Shown: positions 1 through 7,657, numbered from the stretch's first letter. The stretch is 9,392 nt of DNA from Massilia sp. (GCA_003520365.1 DOUW01000417.1:1-9392), one strand, 5' to 3'. Notes: generated by a model not told the origin, from the sequence alone. Translations and numbers: made by a program.

Positions 1-689
1 CCCAGCATCTTGCGCCAGCGCTTGCCCTGCTCGATAAAGGCCTTCGGCCCCAGCAGCACCGAACCAACCGGCGCGCCCAGGCCCTTGGACAGGCAGACCG
101 ACACCGTGTCGAAGCCCTGCACCACCTCGCGCAGGCTGATGCCTTGCTTGACGGCCGCGTTGCAGACGCGCGCGCCGTCGAGGTGGGTGGCGAGGCCTTT
201 CGCATGCGCCAGCGCGGTGGCGGCCGCGACGTAGTCCTGCCCCAGCACGCGGCCGCCGATGGTGTTTTCCAGCGCCAGCAGGCGGGTGCGCGCGAAGTGC
301 ATGTCGTCGGGCTTGATGTAGGCCTCGATGTCGGAGAGCAGAATCGAGCCGTCCGGCTGGTTCGCGATCGGCTGCGGCTGGATCGAGCCCAGCACCGCGG
401 CGCCGCCGCCTTCGTACTTGTAGGTATGCGCTTCCTGGCCGACCAGGTACTCGTCGCCGCGGCCGCAGTGGGTCATCAGGGCGATCAGGTTGGTTTGCGT
501 GCCGCTGGGGGCGAACAGGCCGGCTTCGTAGCCGAACAAATCGGCGGCGTAGTCCTGCAGGCGGTTGACGGTCGGGTCGTCGCCATAGACGTCGTCGCCG
601 ACTTCCGCGGCGGCCATCGCCGCGCGCATGGCCTGCGAGGGTTGGGTGACGGTGTCGCTGCGCAGGTCGATCCAGTGTTGTTCGCTCAT
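1..689 (-). CDS. ltaE: Low-specificity L-threonine aldolase, N-terminal 229 residues (runs off left edge)
   Basis: This PLP-dependent fold-type I enzyme cleaves L-threonine and L-allo-threonine to glycine and acetaldehyde in the cytoplasm. The reading frame starts at the ATG at 689 and is open to position 1, so about the last third is outside the window. It opens with IDLRSDTVTQPS, typical of the family. His88 and His131 (in DDMHFARTR) line up with E. coli His83 and His126. HLDGARVCNA (169-178) is the cofactor-binding Asp/Arg segment, and Lys202 in CLSKGLGAPVGS is the PLP lysine (E. coli Lys197). The start lies 5 bases after the methyltransferase stop and has no clear Shine-Dalgarno, so translational coupling to that gene is likely. 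It is the last visible gene of the isc transcription unit. The family call is firm; membership in the operon rests on spacing only. Confidence 0.95.
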   Translation of the reverse strand, partial: MSEQHWIDLRSDTVTQPSQAMRAAMAAAEVGDDVYGDDPTVNRLQDYAADLFGYEAGLFAPSGTQTNLIALMTHCGRGDEYLVGQEAHTYKYEGGGAAVLGSIQPQPIANQPDGSILLSDIEAYIKPDDMHFARTRLLALENTIGGRVLGQDYVAAATALAHAKGLATHLDGARVCNAAVKQGISLREVVQGFDTVSVCLSKGLGAPVGSVLLGPKAFIEQGKRWRKML

Positions 690-694
690 GGGTG

Positions 695-1609
695 TCAGTC
701 TTGGGTTGATACGGCGTCGGAACCTGCCTCGGCGGACTCCGCTTGCGAGCTATAGAAACGCTGGCCCATCTCTTCGAGCCCGAGCGTGGCCAGCACTTCC
801 TGCAAACGTTCGGACGGGCGGCGGCGCGGCAGGTTCTTGTAGGTGGCGACGATCAGCTCGTTCTTCATCGAGTGCTCCCAGCCCACCAGTTCGGTCACGG
901 TCACCTGGTAGCCGTGCGCTTCCAGCTGCAGGCAGCGCAAGACATTCGTTACCTGGCTGCCGAATTCGCGGGTGTGGATCGGGTGGCGCCAGATCTCGGT
1001 GAGCGGGCTTTTCAGGTCGCGGCCCTTGTTCTTGCGCAGCACCGATGCGACTTCCGCCTGGCAGCACGGCACCAGCACCATGTGCTTGGCCTTTTTCTTC
1101 AGCGCGAAATCGATGGCGTCGTCGGTCGCGGTGTTGCAGGCGTGGAGCGCGGTGACGATGTCGACAGTCGGCGGCAGCTTGCTCGAGGTGGTCGACTCGG
1201 CCACGGACAGCGGCAGGAAGGACATGTTCGCGAAGCCCAGGCGCGCCGCCAGTTCGGTCGACTTGGCGACCAGTTCTTCGCGCGTCTCGATGCCGTAGAT
1301 GTGCGAGGCGTCGTCCAGCGATTTGAAGAACAAGTCGTACAGGATGAAGCCGAGGTAGGACTTGCCCGCCCCGTGGTCGACCAGCGAGACGCCGTTCTTC
1401 TCCGCGCGTACATCGTTCAGCAGCGGCTCGATGAAGTTGTACAGGTGGTAGACCTGCTTCAGCTTGCGGCGGCTATCCTGGTTCAGCTTGCCGTCGCGCG
1501 TGAGGATGTGCAGTTCCTTGAGCAGCTCGATCGACTGGCCTGGACGAACCTCCGGCGGCAGTTCCTGCGCGACCGGAGCCTTGGTGTTGGTGTGCTTAGC
1601 GTGCTTCAT
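695..1609 (-). CDS. Class I SAM-dependent methyltransferase (Methyltransf_32-like)
   Basis: A 304-residue cytoplasmic protein with no signal peptide or membrane segment. Residues 75-90 (LVDHGAGKSYLGFIL within) form a Rossmann SAM-binding motif I. An acidic strand end, YGIE at 105-108, fits motif II. Two further blocks, ALHACNTATDDAI (154-166) and VPCCQAE (180-186), are as I recall them in the Methyltransf_32 group, whose relatives include METTL25/RRNAD1-type proteins. The N-terminus (1-20) and the C-terminal acidic tail (285-304) look disordered. The substrate cannot be read from sequence; RNA or protein are both possible. The ATG at 1609 lies inside the end of iscX, giving a 14-base overlap, which supports co-transcription and coupling with the isc operon. 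ltaE follows 5 bases after the stop. The methyltransferase call is confident; any role in Fe-S metabolism would be speculation. Confidence 0.88.
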   Translation of the reverse strand: MKHAKHTNTKAPVAQELPPEVRPGQSIELLKELHILTRDGKLNQDSRRKLKQVYHLYNFIEPLLNDVRAEKNGVSLVDHGAGKSYLGFILYDLFFKSLDDASHIYGIETREELVAKSTELAARLGFANMSFLPLSVAESTTSSKLPPTVDIVTALHACNTATDDAIDFALKKKAKHMVLVPCCQAEVASVLRKNKGRDLKSPLTEIWRHPIHTREFGSQVTNVLRCLQLEAHGYQVTVTELVGWEHSMKNELIVATYKNLPRRRPSERLQEVLATLGLEEMGQRFYSSQAESAEAGSDAVSTQD

Positions 1610-1790
1610 CGATCCATGCCGCCTGAATGGCTTCCAGTACGCGCTCGCCGCCGCGGGTGCGGTCGTCGTCGAAGCCGTCGAGGCCGACGACCCAGTTGTG
1701 CAGGTCGACGAAACGCACGGTCGTCGGGTCGACGTCCGGGTACTTTTCGTAGAGTGCTTCGGCGATCGCCAATACGTCAGTCCACTTCAT
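1596..1790 (-). CDS. iscX: Fe-S cluster assembly protein IscX
   Basis: A 64-residue acidic protein of the IscX/YfhJ family. It matches E. coli IscX along its whole length: KWTDVLAIAEALYEKYPD at the N-terminus, DPTTVRFVDLHNWV (21-34) in the middle, and an acidic FDDD patch followed by VLEAIQAAWIDEA at the end. In E. coli IscX binds IscS, binds iron weakly and modulates the rate of cluster assembly, in a way partly redundant with frataxin (CyaY). It sits 11 bases after fdx with a well-placed AGGA upstream of the ATG at 1790. Its last codons overlap the start of the methyltransferase gene. Length and motifs are normal for the family. Confidence 0.96.
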   Translation of the reverse strand: MKWTDVLAIAEALYEKYPDVDPTTVRFVDLHNWVVGLDGFDDDRTRGGERVLEAIQAAWIDEAR

Positions 1791-1801
1791 GACGGATCCT
1801 G

Positions 1802-2143
1802 TCAGTGGCTTTTTTCAGCCGCGTGGTTGATGGTGTACTTCGGGATCTCGACGACCAGGTCTTCCTCGGCGATGATCGCCTGGCAGGACAGGCGCGAGTT
1901 CGGCTCCAGCCCCCAGGCCTTGTCGAGCATGTCTTCTTCTTTTTCTTCCGGCTCGTTCAGCGAGTCGAAGCCTTCGCGCACGATCACGTGGCAGGTGGTG
2001 CAGGCGCAGACGCGGTCGCAGGCGTGTTCGATCTCGATGTCGTTCTCGAGCAGCACGTCGCAGACGGACTTGCCGGCCGGGGCTTCCAGGACGGCGCCGT
2101 CGGGGCAGAACGTCGGGTGGGGCAGGATGACGATTTGTGGCAC
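1802..2143 (-). CDS. fdx: ISC-type 2Fe-2S ferredoxin (GTG start)
   Basis: A 113-residue adrenodoxin-like ferredoxin of the ISC system. It supplies electrons for sulfur reduction and cluster assembly on the IscS/IscU complex. Cys42, Cys48, Cys51 and Cys87 are the cluster ligands (C-X5-C-X2-C...C) and fall at the same numbers as in E. coli Fdx; Cys46 is an extra conserved cysteine. The motif GFDSLNEPEEKEEDMLDKAW (58-77) is the acidic partner-binding helix region. The start is a GTG, chosen because MPQIVILPH then aligns with MPKIVILPH of E. coli and because GAGGT sits 7 bases upstream. The gene is separated from hscA by 234 bases holding a REPIN-like repeat, unlike the tight spacing elsewhere in the operon. 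Confidence 0.97.
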   Translation of the reverse strand: MPQIVILPHPTFCPDGAVLEAPAGKSVCDVLLENDIEIEHACDRVCACTTCHVIVREGFDSLNEPEEKEEDMLDKAWGLEPNSRLSCQAIIAEEDLVVEIPKYTINHAAEKSH

Positions 2144-2150
2144 TTGGGTT

Positions 2151-2155
2151 ACCTC
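2151..2155 (-). promoter_or_regulatory. Ribosome binding site of fdx supporting a GTG start
   Basis: GAGGT on the minus strand lies 7 bases before the GTG at 2143. No ATG in frame fits the family alignment, so this site and the conserved N-terminus together fix the start. Confidence 0.7.
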
Positions 2156-2197
2156 GTAAATTGTTTATACTGTTCTAGGGAGGAGCCGTGGACGCTT

Positions 2198-2341
2198 CCG
2201 TAGGGTGGGCACTCCGTGCCCACGCGGAACGACGCGCTAACGCAACTCCCTTTCATACGCTCACGCTGCGCAGAGTTGGCGGCTCGAAAAGCGTCAACGC
2301 GGCTCATGCGTCCGCGTGGGCACGGGGTGCCCCCCCTACGG
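2198..2341. repeat. REPIN-like paired palindrome between hscA and fdx
   Basis: Two roughly 30-base units face each other in inverted orientation, at 2198-2227 and 2312-2341, separated by 84 bases. The left unit has the core CGTAGGGTGGGCAC with a self-complementary GTGGGCAC/GTGCCCAC stem (2205-2212 with 2216-2223). The right unit is its near reverse complement but has an A-to-C change in the outer part (GTGCCCCCCCTACGG instead of GTGCCCACCCTACGG). The spacer also has internal complementarity, for example CAACTC against GAGTTG, so the whole element could fold into a long imperfect hairpin. The layout matches REPINs, the inverted REP pairs mobilised by RAYT transposases. No RAYT gene is present here. 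In the isc transcript the hairpin would fall between hscA and fdx. Confidence 0.85.
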
Positions 2342-2377
2342 TCGGCCGCCCATCCATCCCACACGTTCGCGCGGTGC

Positions 2378-4267
2378 TTACACCTCGTCCAGCGACTTGC
2401 CGGCCAGAGCGCTGCGCACGCTCTTGTCCATGCGGCGCGCGGCGAATTCCTCGGTGCCGTGGGCCAGTGCCTGCACCGCGTCGTGCAGCGCGTTCTGGCG
2501 CGCGCCCGGCTCGAGCGCGGCGTCGTTCGACTGCGCGATCGCGTCGCGCACGCCCTGCACCAGCTTCGCCACCGCTGCCTGTTCGTCCGCGCCCAGCAGT
2601 TCGGCATCGGTATCGAGCGCCGACTGCGTGGCCAGCAGGATGCGTTCGGCCTCGACCTGTTCTTCGCGCAGCGCGCGCATCTGCATGTCGACCTGGGCCG
2701 AGCTGTACGAATCCTGCAGCATGCGCGCGACCTCGTCGTCGCCCAGGCCGTAGGACGGTTTCACCGTGATCGAGGCTTCCACGCCCGAGCGCGTCTCGCG
2801 CGCCGAGACCGACAGCAGGCCATCGGCATCGACCTGGTAGGTGACGCGAATCCGCGCGGCGCCGGCCGCCATCGGCGGGATGCCGCGCCGCTCGAAGCGC
2901 GCCAGCGAACGGCAATCCGACACCAGCTCGCGCTCGCCCTGCACCACGTGCACCGCCAGGGCCGTTTGACCGTCCTTGAAGGTGGTGAATTCCTGGGCGC
3001 GGGCGCAAGGGATGGTCGAGTTGCGCGGGATGATCTTCTCGACCAGGCCGCCCATGGTCTCGATGCCCAGCGACAGCGGGGTCACGTCGAGTAGCAGCCA
3101 GTCGTCGCCTTCGGCGCGGTTGCCGGCCAACAGGTTGGCCTGGATGGCGGCGCCCAGGGCCACCACCTTGTCCGGGTCGATGTTCGCGTGCGGAATGGTG
3201 TGGAAGAAGTCCCCGACCGCGCGGCGCACGCTCGGCATGCGGGTCGCGCCGCCGACCATCACCACGCCGTCGACGTCCTCGACGCTGACGTTGGCGTCGC
3301 GCATGGCCTTGCGGATCGCGTTCATGGTCTTCGCGACCAGGTGCTTGGTGATCTCGGCGAAGGTGGCGGCGGTGATCGTCACGTGCACGATCTCGCCCGA
3401 GTTCAGGATGGCGTCGATCGTGGTCTCGTCGTTGGTCGACAGCAGTTCCTTGGCCTGGCGCGCCTTGACCATCAGCGTTGCGGTGTCTTCGTCGGACAGC
3501 GGCGCCAGCTTGGCCTGCTCGTTGATCCAGCAGAACAGGCGGTGGTCGAAGTCGTCGCCACCCAGGGCCGAGTCGCCGCCGGTGGCCAGCACTTCGAAGA
3601 CGCCCTTGGACAGCTTCAGGATCGAGATGTCGAAGGTGCCGCCGCCCAGGTCGTAGACCGCGTAGACGCCTTCCTTGGCGTGATCGAGCCCGTAGGCGAT
3701 CGCGGCCGCGGTCGGTTCGGACAGCAGGCGCAGCACGTTCAGGCCGGCCAGCTGGGCCGCGTCCTTGGTCGCCTGGCGCTGGGCGTCGTCGAAGTAGGCG
3801 GGCACGGTGATGACGGCGCCGACCAGCTCGTCGCCGAGCGAGTCTTCGGCGCGCTGGCGCAGCGTGGCCAGGATCTGGGCCGAGGTCTCGACCGGGCTTT
3901 TCACGCCGGCGACGGTGTTGATCTGGACCATGCCCGGAGCGTCCACGAAATCGTACGGCAGGTTCTCGGCGTGGGCGATGTCTTTCAGGCCGCGGCCCAT
4001 GAAGCGCTTGACCGAGACCACGGTGTTCTTCGGGTCGGTGGTCTGGTGGGCGCGCGCCTTGTGGCCGATGTGGGCATGGCCGTTCGGGAGGTAACGCACG
4101 ATGGACGGCAGCAGCGCGCGGCCCTCTTCGTCGCTGAGCACTTCGGGGCTGCCGCTACGCACGGTCGCCACGAGCGAGTTGGTGGTGCCCAGGTCGATGC
4201 CCACCGCCAGCCGGTGCTGGTGCGGTGCGGTCGACATGCCGGGTTCGGAAATCTGCAAAAGTGCCAT
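2378..4267 (-). CDS. hscA: Fe-S assembly chaperone HscA (specialised Hsp70)
   Basis: A 629-residue Hsp70-class ATPase dedicated to iron-sulfur cluster biogenesis. With HscB it binds the LPPVK motif of IscU and drives cluster release to acceptors. The nucleotide-binding domain spans about 20-390, with phosphate loop 1 GIDLGTTNS (23-31), loop 2 [12 protein letters not shown] (206-217) and adenosine-site [11 protein letters not shown] (335-345). The linker [14 protein letters not shown] (394-407) leads to a substrate-binding domain and a helical lid ending in SLDEV, as in E. coli HscA (616 residues). The N-terminus [10 protein letters not shown] is identical to E. coli and fixes the start at 4267; AGGT lies 8 bases upstream. 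Alone among the operon genes it is separated on both sides by gaps of more than 230 bases, each filled by a REPIN-like element. Confidence 0.98.
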   Translation of the reverse strand: MALLQISEPGMSTAPHQHRLAVGIDLGTTNSLVATVRSGSPEVLSDEEGRALLPSIVRYLPNGHAHIGHKARAHQTTDPKNTVVSVKRFMGRGLKDIAHAENLPYDFVDAPGMVQINTVAGVKSPVETSAQILATLRQRAEDSLGDELVGAVITVPAYFDDAQRQATKDAAQLAGLNVLRLLSEPTAAAIAYGLDHAKEGVYAVYDLGGGTFDISILKLSKGVFEVLATGGDSALGGDDFDHRLFCWINEQAKLAPLSDEDTATLMVKARQAKELLSTNDETTIDAILNSGEIVHVTITAATFAEITKHLVAKTMNAIRKAMRDANVSVEDVDGVVMVGGATRMPSVRRAVGDFFHTIPHANIDPDKVVALGAAIQANLLAGNRAEGDDWLLLDVTPLSLGIETMGGLVEKIIPRNSTIPCARAQEFTTFKDGQTALAVHVVQGERELVSDCRSLARFERRGIPPMAAGAARIRVTYQVDADGLLSVSARETRSGVEASITVKPSYGLGDDEVARMLQDSYSSAQVDMQMRALREEQVEAERILLATQSALDTDAELLGADEQAAVAKLVQGVRDAIAQSNDAALEPGARQNALHDAVQALAHGTEEFAARRMDKSVRSALAGKSLDEV

Positions 4268-4321
4268 TGTGTGTTACCTGGTTGTTGTTCTTGGGGACTT
4301 GACCTGGACGGGGACGTTCGG

Positions 4322-4478
4322 TTTTCGTAGGGTGGGCTCTCGAGCCCACGCTGTCTCACATGTCGAGCAAACGGACCATCGCACGAAACCAGCAGCCGGG
4401 AGAGATTGGCGACATGTTCAGGCGCTATCGCAGATCGGAGGACGTACCGCGTGGGCTCGAGAGCCCACCCTACGAAAA
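4322..4478. repeat. REPIN-like element with perfect 30-bp inverted arms between hscB and hscA
   Basis: The arms at 4322-4351 and 4449-4478 are exact reverse complements over 30 bases, beginning TTTTCGTAGGGTGGGCTC. Each arm is itself a hairpin (GTGGGCT, CTCG loop, AGCCCAC). The 97-base spacer contains a nested inverted pair, ACATGTCG (4358-4365) and CGACATGT (4410-4417). The unit is the same family as at 2198-2341 and 7794-7898, but the variable bases in the stem are compensated (GGGCTC/GAGCCC instead of GGGCAC/GTGCCC). The structure fits a REPIN that is intact and perhaps recently acquired. On the isc mRNA it would form a stable cruciform-like structure in the 254-base hscB-hscA gap. Confidence 0.9.
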
Positions 4479-4521
4479 GCAGCTCCATGGTGCGCATGGG
4501 CGGCACATGGCCGCCCACCGA

Positions 4522-5037
4522 TCAGCTCTCCAGCGCCTCGAACGCGTACTGTACCTCGTCGCCGAATTTATCGAGGAACATCAGCGCGCGCACGCCTTCG
4601 GCCGCCTTCTGGTAGTTCCCCGCGTCGAGCTCCTTGCCGACCTGGGCCAGCATGGTCTTGCGTTCGCCGCGCACCTGGGCGTCGAGTTCGTCCAGCGCCT
4701 CAGCGTCCTTGGCGGCGCGGGCATCGCCCAGCGCCTCGCGCCATTCCATCTGCTGCATCAGGAAGGCCATCGGCATCGCCGTGTTCGACTCGGTCTGCAG
4801 GTCGACGCCGTTCAGTTCGCACAGGTACTGCGCGCGCTTCTGCGGGTTCCTCAACGTCTGGTAGGCCTCGTTGGCGCGGGTCGCCCACTGCATCGCGACG
4901 CGTTTCTCGGCATCGGTGGCGTTCACGAAGCGGTCCGGATGCACGCGGCCCTGGACCTCGCGGTAGGCCGTATCCAGGGCGGCCATGTCGACCTCAAACC
5001 GGGCCGGCAGCCCGAACAGCTCGAAATGGTTCTGCAT
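4522..5037 (-). CDS. hscB: Fe-S assembly J-domain co-chaperone HscB
   Basis: A 171-residue J-type co-chaperone that delivers IscU to HscA and stimulates the HscA ATPase. The J domain occupies about residues 1-75 and carries the HPD tripeptide at 33-35 (GRVHPDRF), followed by [21 protein letters not shown]. The C-terminal three-helix domain (about 85-171) is the IscU-binding part and includes [10 protein letters not shown]. The open frame reaches 5073, but the start at 5037 is preferred because [11 protein letters not shown] matches the family N-terminus. It is 5 bases after the iscA stop, so coupled translation is likely; no strong Shine-Dalgarno is visible. Downstream, 254 bases with a repeat element separate it from hscA. 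Confidence 0.96.
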   Translation of the reverse strand: MQNHFELFGLPARFEVDMAALDTAYREVQGRVHPDRFVNATDAEKRVAMQWATRANEAYQTLRNPQKRAQYLCELNGVDLQTESNTAMPMAFLMQQMEWREALGDARAAKDAEALDELDAQVRGERKTMLAQVGKELDAGNYQKAAEGVRALMFLDKFGDEVQYAFEALES

Positions 5038-5042
5038 GCCTA

Positions 5043-5366
5043 TCAGATCCGGAAGCTCTCGCCGCAACCGCAATTGTCCTTGACGTTCGGGTTGTTGAAG
5101 CGGAAGCCTTCGTTCAGGCCCTCGCGGGCGAAATCGAGCTCGGTGCCGTCGATGTAGGGCAGGCTCTTCGGGTCGACGAAGACCTTCACGCCGTGCGACT
5201 CGAAGACGTTATCTTCGTCCGCCACTTCGTCGACGTACTCGAGCTTGTAGGCCAGGCCGGAGCAGCCGGTCGTGCGCACACCGAAGCGCAGGCCGATCCC
5301 CTTGCCCCGGCGCTCGAGGTAGCGGTTCACGTGCTTCGCAGCTTTTTCGGTGAGTGTGATTGCCAT
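5043..5366 (-). CDS. iscA: A-type Fe-S carrier protein IscA
   Basis: A 107-residue A-type carrier that accepts clusters or iron and passes them to apo-targets. The three conserved cysteines are all present at E. coli numbering: Cys35 in TTGCSGLAY, and Cys99 and Cys101 in the C-terminal CGCGESFRI. Length is the same as E. coli IscA (107). The ATG at 5366 is preceded by a strong GGAGGA ribosome site with a short spacer. It lies 25 bases after iscU and 5 bases before hscB. The position in the operon and the C-terminus favour IscA over the related ErpA or SufA. Confidence 0.97.
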   Translation of the reverse strand: MAITLTEKAAKHVNRYLERRGKGIGLRFGVRTTGCSGLAYKLEYVDEVADEDNVFESHGVKVFVDPKSLPYIDGTELDFAREGLNEGFRFNNPNVKDNCGCGESFRI

Positions 5367-5391
5367 GTGGTTCCTCCAGCTTGGTTTCGTC

Positions 5392-5778
5392 TTACGCGCT
5401 CGGGTGCTTGGTCTTGTAGTCCGCGACGGCGGCCTTGATCGCGTCTTCGGCCAGGATCGAGCAGTGGATCTTCACCGGCGGCAGCGCCAGTTCTTCCGCG
5501 ATCTGGGTGTTCTTGATCGCCAGCGCCTGGTCCAGGGTCTTGCCCTTGACCCACTCGGTCACCAGCGAGCTCGAGGCGATCGCCGAGCCGCAGCCGTAGG
5601 TCTTGAACTTCGCGTCCTCGATCAGGCCCTGCTCGTTGACCTTGATCTGCAGCTTCATCACGTCGCCGCAGGCCGGGGCGCCGACCATGCCGGTGCCGAC
5701 CGATTCGTCGTCCTTGCCGAAGGCGCCGACGTTGCGCGGGTTTTCGTAGTGGTCCAGTACTTTGTCCGAATATGCCAT
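5392..5778 (-). CDS. iscU: Fe-S cluster scaffold protein IscU
   Basis: A 128-residue scaffold on which 2Fe-2S and 4Fe-4S clusters are built. Cys37, Asp39, Cys63, His105 and Cys106 are the cluster-site residues and fall at exactly the E. coli positions ([30 protein letters not shown]). The HscA-recognition motif LPPVK is intact at 99-103, consistent with the HscA and HscB genes downstream. A good AGGAG site lies 7 bases before the ATG at 5778. The gap to iscS is 29 bases. Nothing is odd in length or motifs. Confidence 0.98.
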   Translation of the reverse strand: MAYSDKVLDHYENPRNVGAFGKDDESVGTGMVGAPACGDVMKLQIKVNEQGLIEDAKFKTYGCGSAIASSSLVTEWVKGKTLDQALAIKNTQIAEELALPPVKIHCSILAEDAIKAAVADYKTKHPSA

Positions 5779-5807
5779 GGTAGTGCTCCTAGAATTCTCT
5801 TAAGTAA

Positions 5808-7064
5808 TTAGTGGGCTGCCCACTGGATCGAATTGAGATCAATGCCTTCCTTGAACATGTCCCACAGCGGCGACAGTTCGCGCAGTTTGCCGACCTTCGA
5901 CTTCAGCAGGTTGACCGCGAAATCGATGTCTTCCTCGGTCGTGAAGCGGCCGATGGTGAAGCGGATCGAGCTGTGCGCCAGTTCGTCGCTGCGGCCCAGG
6001 GCGCGCAGCACGTAGGACGGCTCCAGCGAGGCCGAGGTGCAGGCCGAACCCGAGGACACGGCGATGTCCTTGATCGCCATGATCAGCGACTCGCCCTCGA
6101 CGTAGTTGAACGAGACGTTCAGGTTGTGCGGCACGCGGTGTTCCATGTCGCCGTTGACGTAGACCTCTTCGATTTCCATCAGGCCCTTCGCCAGGCGGTC
6201 GCGCAGCGCCTTCACGCGCTCGAGCTCGCTGTCCATCTCTTCCTTGGCGATGCGGAAAGCTTCGCCCATGCCGACGATCTGGTGGGTCGGCAGCGTGCCC
6301 GAACGCAGGCCGCGCTCGTGGCCGCCACCGTGCATCTGCGCTTCCAGGCGCACGCGCGGCTTGCGGCGCACGTACAGGGCGCCGACGCCTTTCGGGCCAT
6401 AGGTCTTGTGCGCGGTGAAGGTCATCAGGTCGCACTTGGTCTTTTCCAGGTCGATCTGGACCTTGCCGGTCGCCTGCGCGGCGTCGCAGTGGAAGATGAT
6501 GCCCTTCGAGCGGCACAGTTCGCCGATCGCGTCGATCGGCTGGATCACGCCGATCTCGTTATTCACCAGCATCACCGAGACCAGGATGGTGTCCGGACGG
6601 ATCGCCGCTTCCAGCTGGGCGATGGTGATCAGGCCATTGTCCTGCGGCTCCAGGTAGGTTGCTTCGAAACCCTGGCGCTCGAGTTCGCGCACGGTGTCCA
6701 GCACCGCCTTGTGCTCGGTCTTGACGGTGATGATGTGCTTGCCCTTCGTCTTGTAGAAGTTGGCGGCACCCTTCAGGGCCAGGTTGTTCGACTCGGTCGC
6801 GCCGGAGGTCCAGATGATCTCGCGCGGATCGGCGCCGACCAGGGCCGCCACGTGGGCGCGCGCTTCCTCGACCGCCGCTTCCGCGCTCCAGCCGTACATG
6901 TGGCTGCGCGAAGCCGGATTGCCGAACTGCTCGCGCAGGTAGGGAATCATCTTGTCGGCGACGCGAGGATCGATCGGCGTGGTTGCCGAGTAATCCATGT
7001 AGATCGGGAAATGCGGCGCAGTCACGAAGCTCTGCTCGATTTTTTTGTCCAAAGGCGCGTTCAT
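5808..7064 (-). CDS. iscS: Cysteine desulfurase IscS
   Basis: A 418-residue PLP-dependent desulfurase that converts cysteine to alanine and transfers persulfide sulfur to IscU, tRNA-thiolation proteins and others. His118 (TEHKAVLDT), Lys220 ([10 protein letters not shown], the PLP lysine) and Cys342 ([13 protein letters not shown], the persulfide cysteine) are E. coli His104, Lys206 and Cys328 plus 14. The C-terminus [21 protein letters not shown] is the IscU-contacting end. The 14-residue N-terminal extension before [13 protein letters not shown] is absent from E. coli IscS (404 residues). I keep the start at 7064 because GGAG lies 7 bases upstream and no later start precedes the conserved core. 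It lies 24 bases after iscR. Confidence 0.98.
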   Translation of the reverse strand: MNAPLDKKIEQSFVTAPHFPIYMDYSATTPIDPRVADKMIPYLREQFGNPASRSHMYGWSAEAAVEEARAHVAALVGADPREIIWTSGATESNNLALKGAANFYKTKGKHIITVKTEHKAVLDTVRELERQGFEATYLEPQDNGLITIAQLEAAIRPDTILVSVMLVNNEIGVIQPIDAIGELCRSKGIIFHCDAAQATGKVQIDLEKTKCDLMTFTAHKTYGPKGVGALYVRRKPRVRLEAQMHGGGHERGLRSGTLPTHQIVGMGEAFRIAKEEMDSELERVKALRDRLAKGLMEIEEVYVNGDMEHRVPHNLNVSFNYVEGESLIMAIKDIAVSSGSACTSASLEPSYVLRALGRSDELAHSSIRFTIGRFTTEEDIDFAVNLLKSKVGKLRELSPLWDMFKEGIDLNSIQWAAH

Positions 7065-7088
7065 CAGTTCACTCCAGTTTGCTTTGCT

Positions 7089-7568
7089 TCAGTTTTGTCC
7101 AACGGTGGCAGCGGCGGTGCGGTGCACCACCACGACGTTTTGTTCTTTCTGCTTTTGCTGGTCGACCAGGTCTTGCAGGGAAACCGAGTCCAGGTAGTCG
7201 ACCATCTTGGCGTTGAGCGTGGTCCACAGCTCATGGGTCATGCAACGGGTGCCGCTGGCGGCGTCGGCGCCGTGGCAGTTTTCCTTGCCGCCGCACTGGG
7301 TCGCATCGAGCGGCTCGTCGACCGCGATGATGATGTCGGCCACCGTCACTTTTTCGGCCGGGCGAGCCAGGCTGTAACCGCCACCCGGGCCGCGGATCGA
7401 CTCGACGATCTCGTGACGGCGCAGCTTGCCGAACAGCTGCTCCAGGTAGGACAGCGAAATGGCCTGGCGCTGGCTGATGCCCGACAGCGTGACGGGACCA
7501 TTGCCTTGACGCATGGCAAGATCGATCATCGCAGTAACAGCAAAACGGCCTTTGGTGGTCAGACGCAT
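7089..7568 (-). CDS. iscR: Fe-S cluster-dependent transcription regulator IscR
   Basis: A 159-residue Rrf2-family repressor/activator that senses Fe-S status by carrying a 2Fe-2S cluster. The winged helix-turn-helix is in residues 1-75 (MRLTTKGRFAVTAMIDLA; ISQRQAISLSYLEQLFGKLR; SIRGPGGGYSLA). The ligands are Cys92, Cys98, Cys109 and His112. The second-to-third cysteine spacing is ten residues (HGADAASGTR), while E. coli IscR has five. The frame is open to 7607, but the start at 7568 is chosen because MRLTTKGR is the conserved family start; only a GGGG stretch 5 bases upstream serves as ribosome site. It is the first gene of the isc operon. A type 1 IscR operator match lies about 90 bases upstream, so autorepression is expected. 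Confidence 0.97.
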   Translation of the reverse strand: MRLTTKGRFAVTAMIDLAMRQGNGPVTLSGISQRQAISLSYLEQLFGKLRRHEIVESIRGPGGGYSLARPAEKVTVADIIIAVDEPLDATQCGGKENCHGADAASGTRCMTHELWTTLNAKMVDYLDSVSLQDLVDQQKQKEQNVVVVHRTAAATVGQN

Positions 7569-7619
7569 CACAACCCCGGTTAATGTTAAAATATTGCTCT
7601 TGTTCACTAATTACAGCTT

Positions 7620-7635
7620 CCACAGCATCTTGTGG
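7620..7635. other. Small hairpin in the iscR 5' leader
   Basis: A perfect 5-bp stem, CCACA/TGTGG, with a 6-base loop lies about 52 bases upstream of the iscR start codon, inside the predicted untranslated leader. It is short and could be chance; no function is assigned. Confidence 0.3.
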
Positions 7636-7657
7636 ATGGCAGCGGATAAAAACCGGA

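Noticed and set aside
144..755. Plus-strand open frame of 203 codons opposite ltaE
   Set aside because: The minus strand encodes a clear threonine aldolase with all its catalytic residues; the plus frame is its antisense.
2144..2377. Possible insertion sequence remnant in the hscA-fdx gap
   Set aside because: There is no transposase fragment and no flanking target duplication that I can see; the inverted arms are explained by the REP-like family.
2216..4330. Two long plus-strand open frames opposite hscA
   Set aside because: Shadows of the hscA codon bias; no ribosome site, no recognisable motifs, and they run through the repeat regions.
4268..4521. Small open frames within the hscB-hscA gap
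   Set aside because: They run through the inverted-repeat arms, have no ribosome sites, and their products are arginine/proline-rich without motifs.
5811..5823. GTGGGC-T-GCCCAC palindrome at the iscS 3' end, resembling the repeat core
   Set aside because: It encodes the conserved WAAH C-terminus of IscS and lacks the CGTAGG flank, so it is taken as coincidence.
5811..7583. Long plus-strand open frame of 590 codons opposite iscS and iscR
   Set aside because: It is antisense to two certain genes, its product is low-complexity V/D/R/L-rich and matches no family I know, and such frames are expected opposite GC-rich coding DNA.
7630..7639. DnaA-box-like sequence in the iscR leader
   Set aside because: Only 7 of 9 positions match, a single copy is present, and nothing else suggests an origin.
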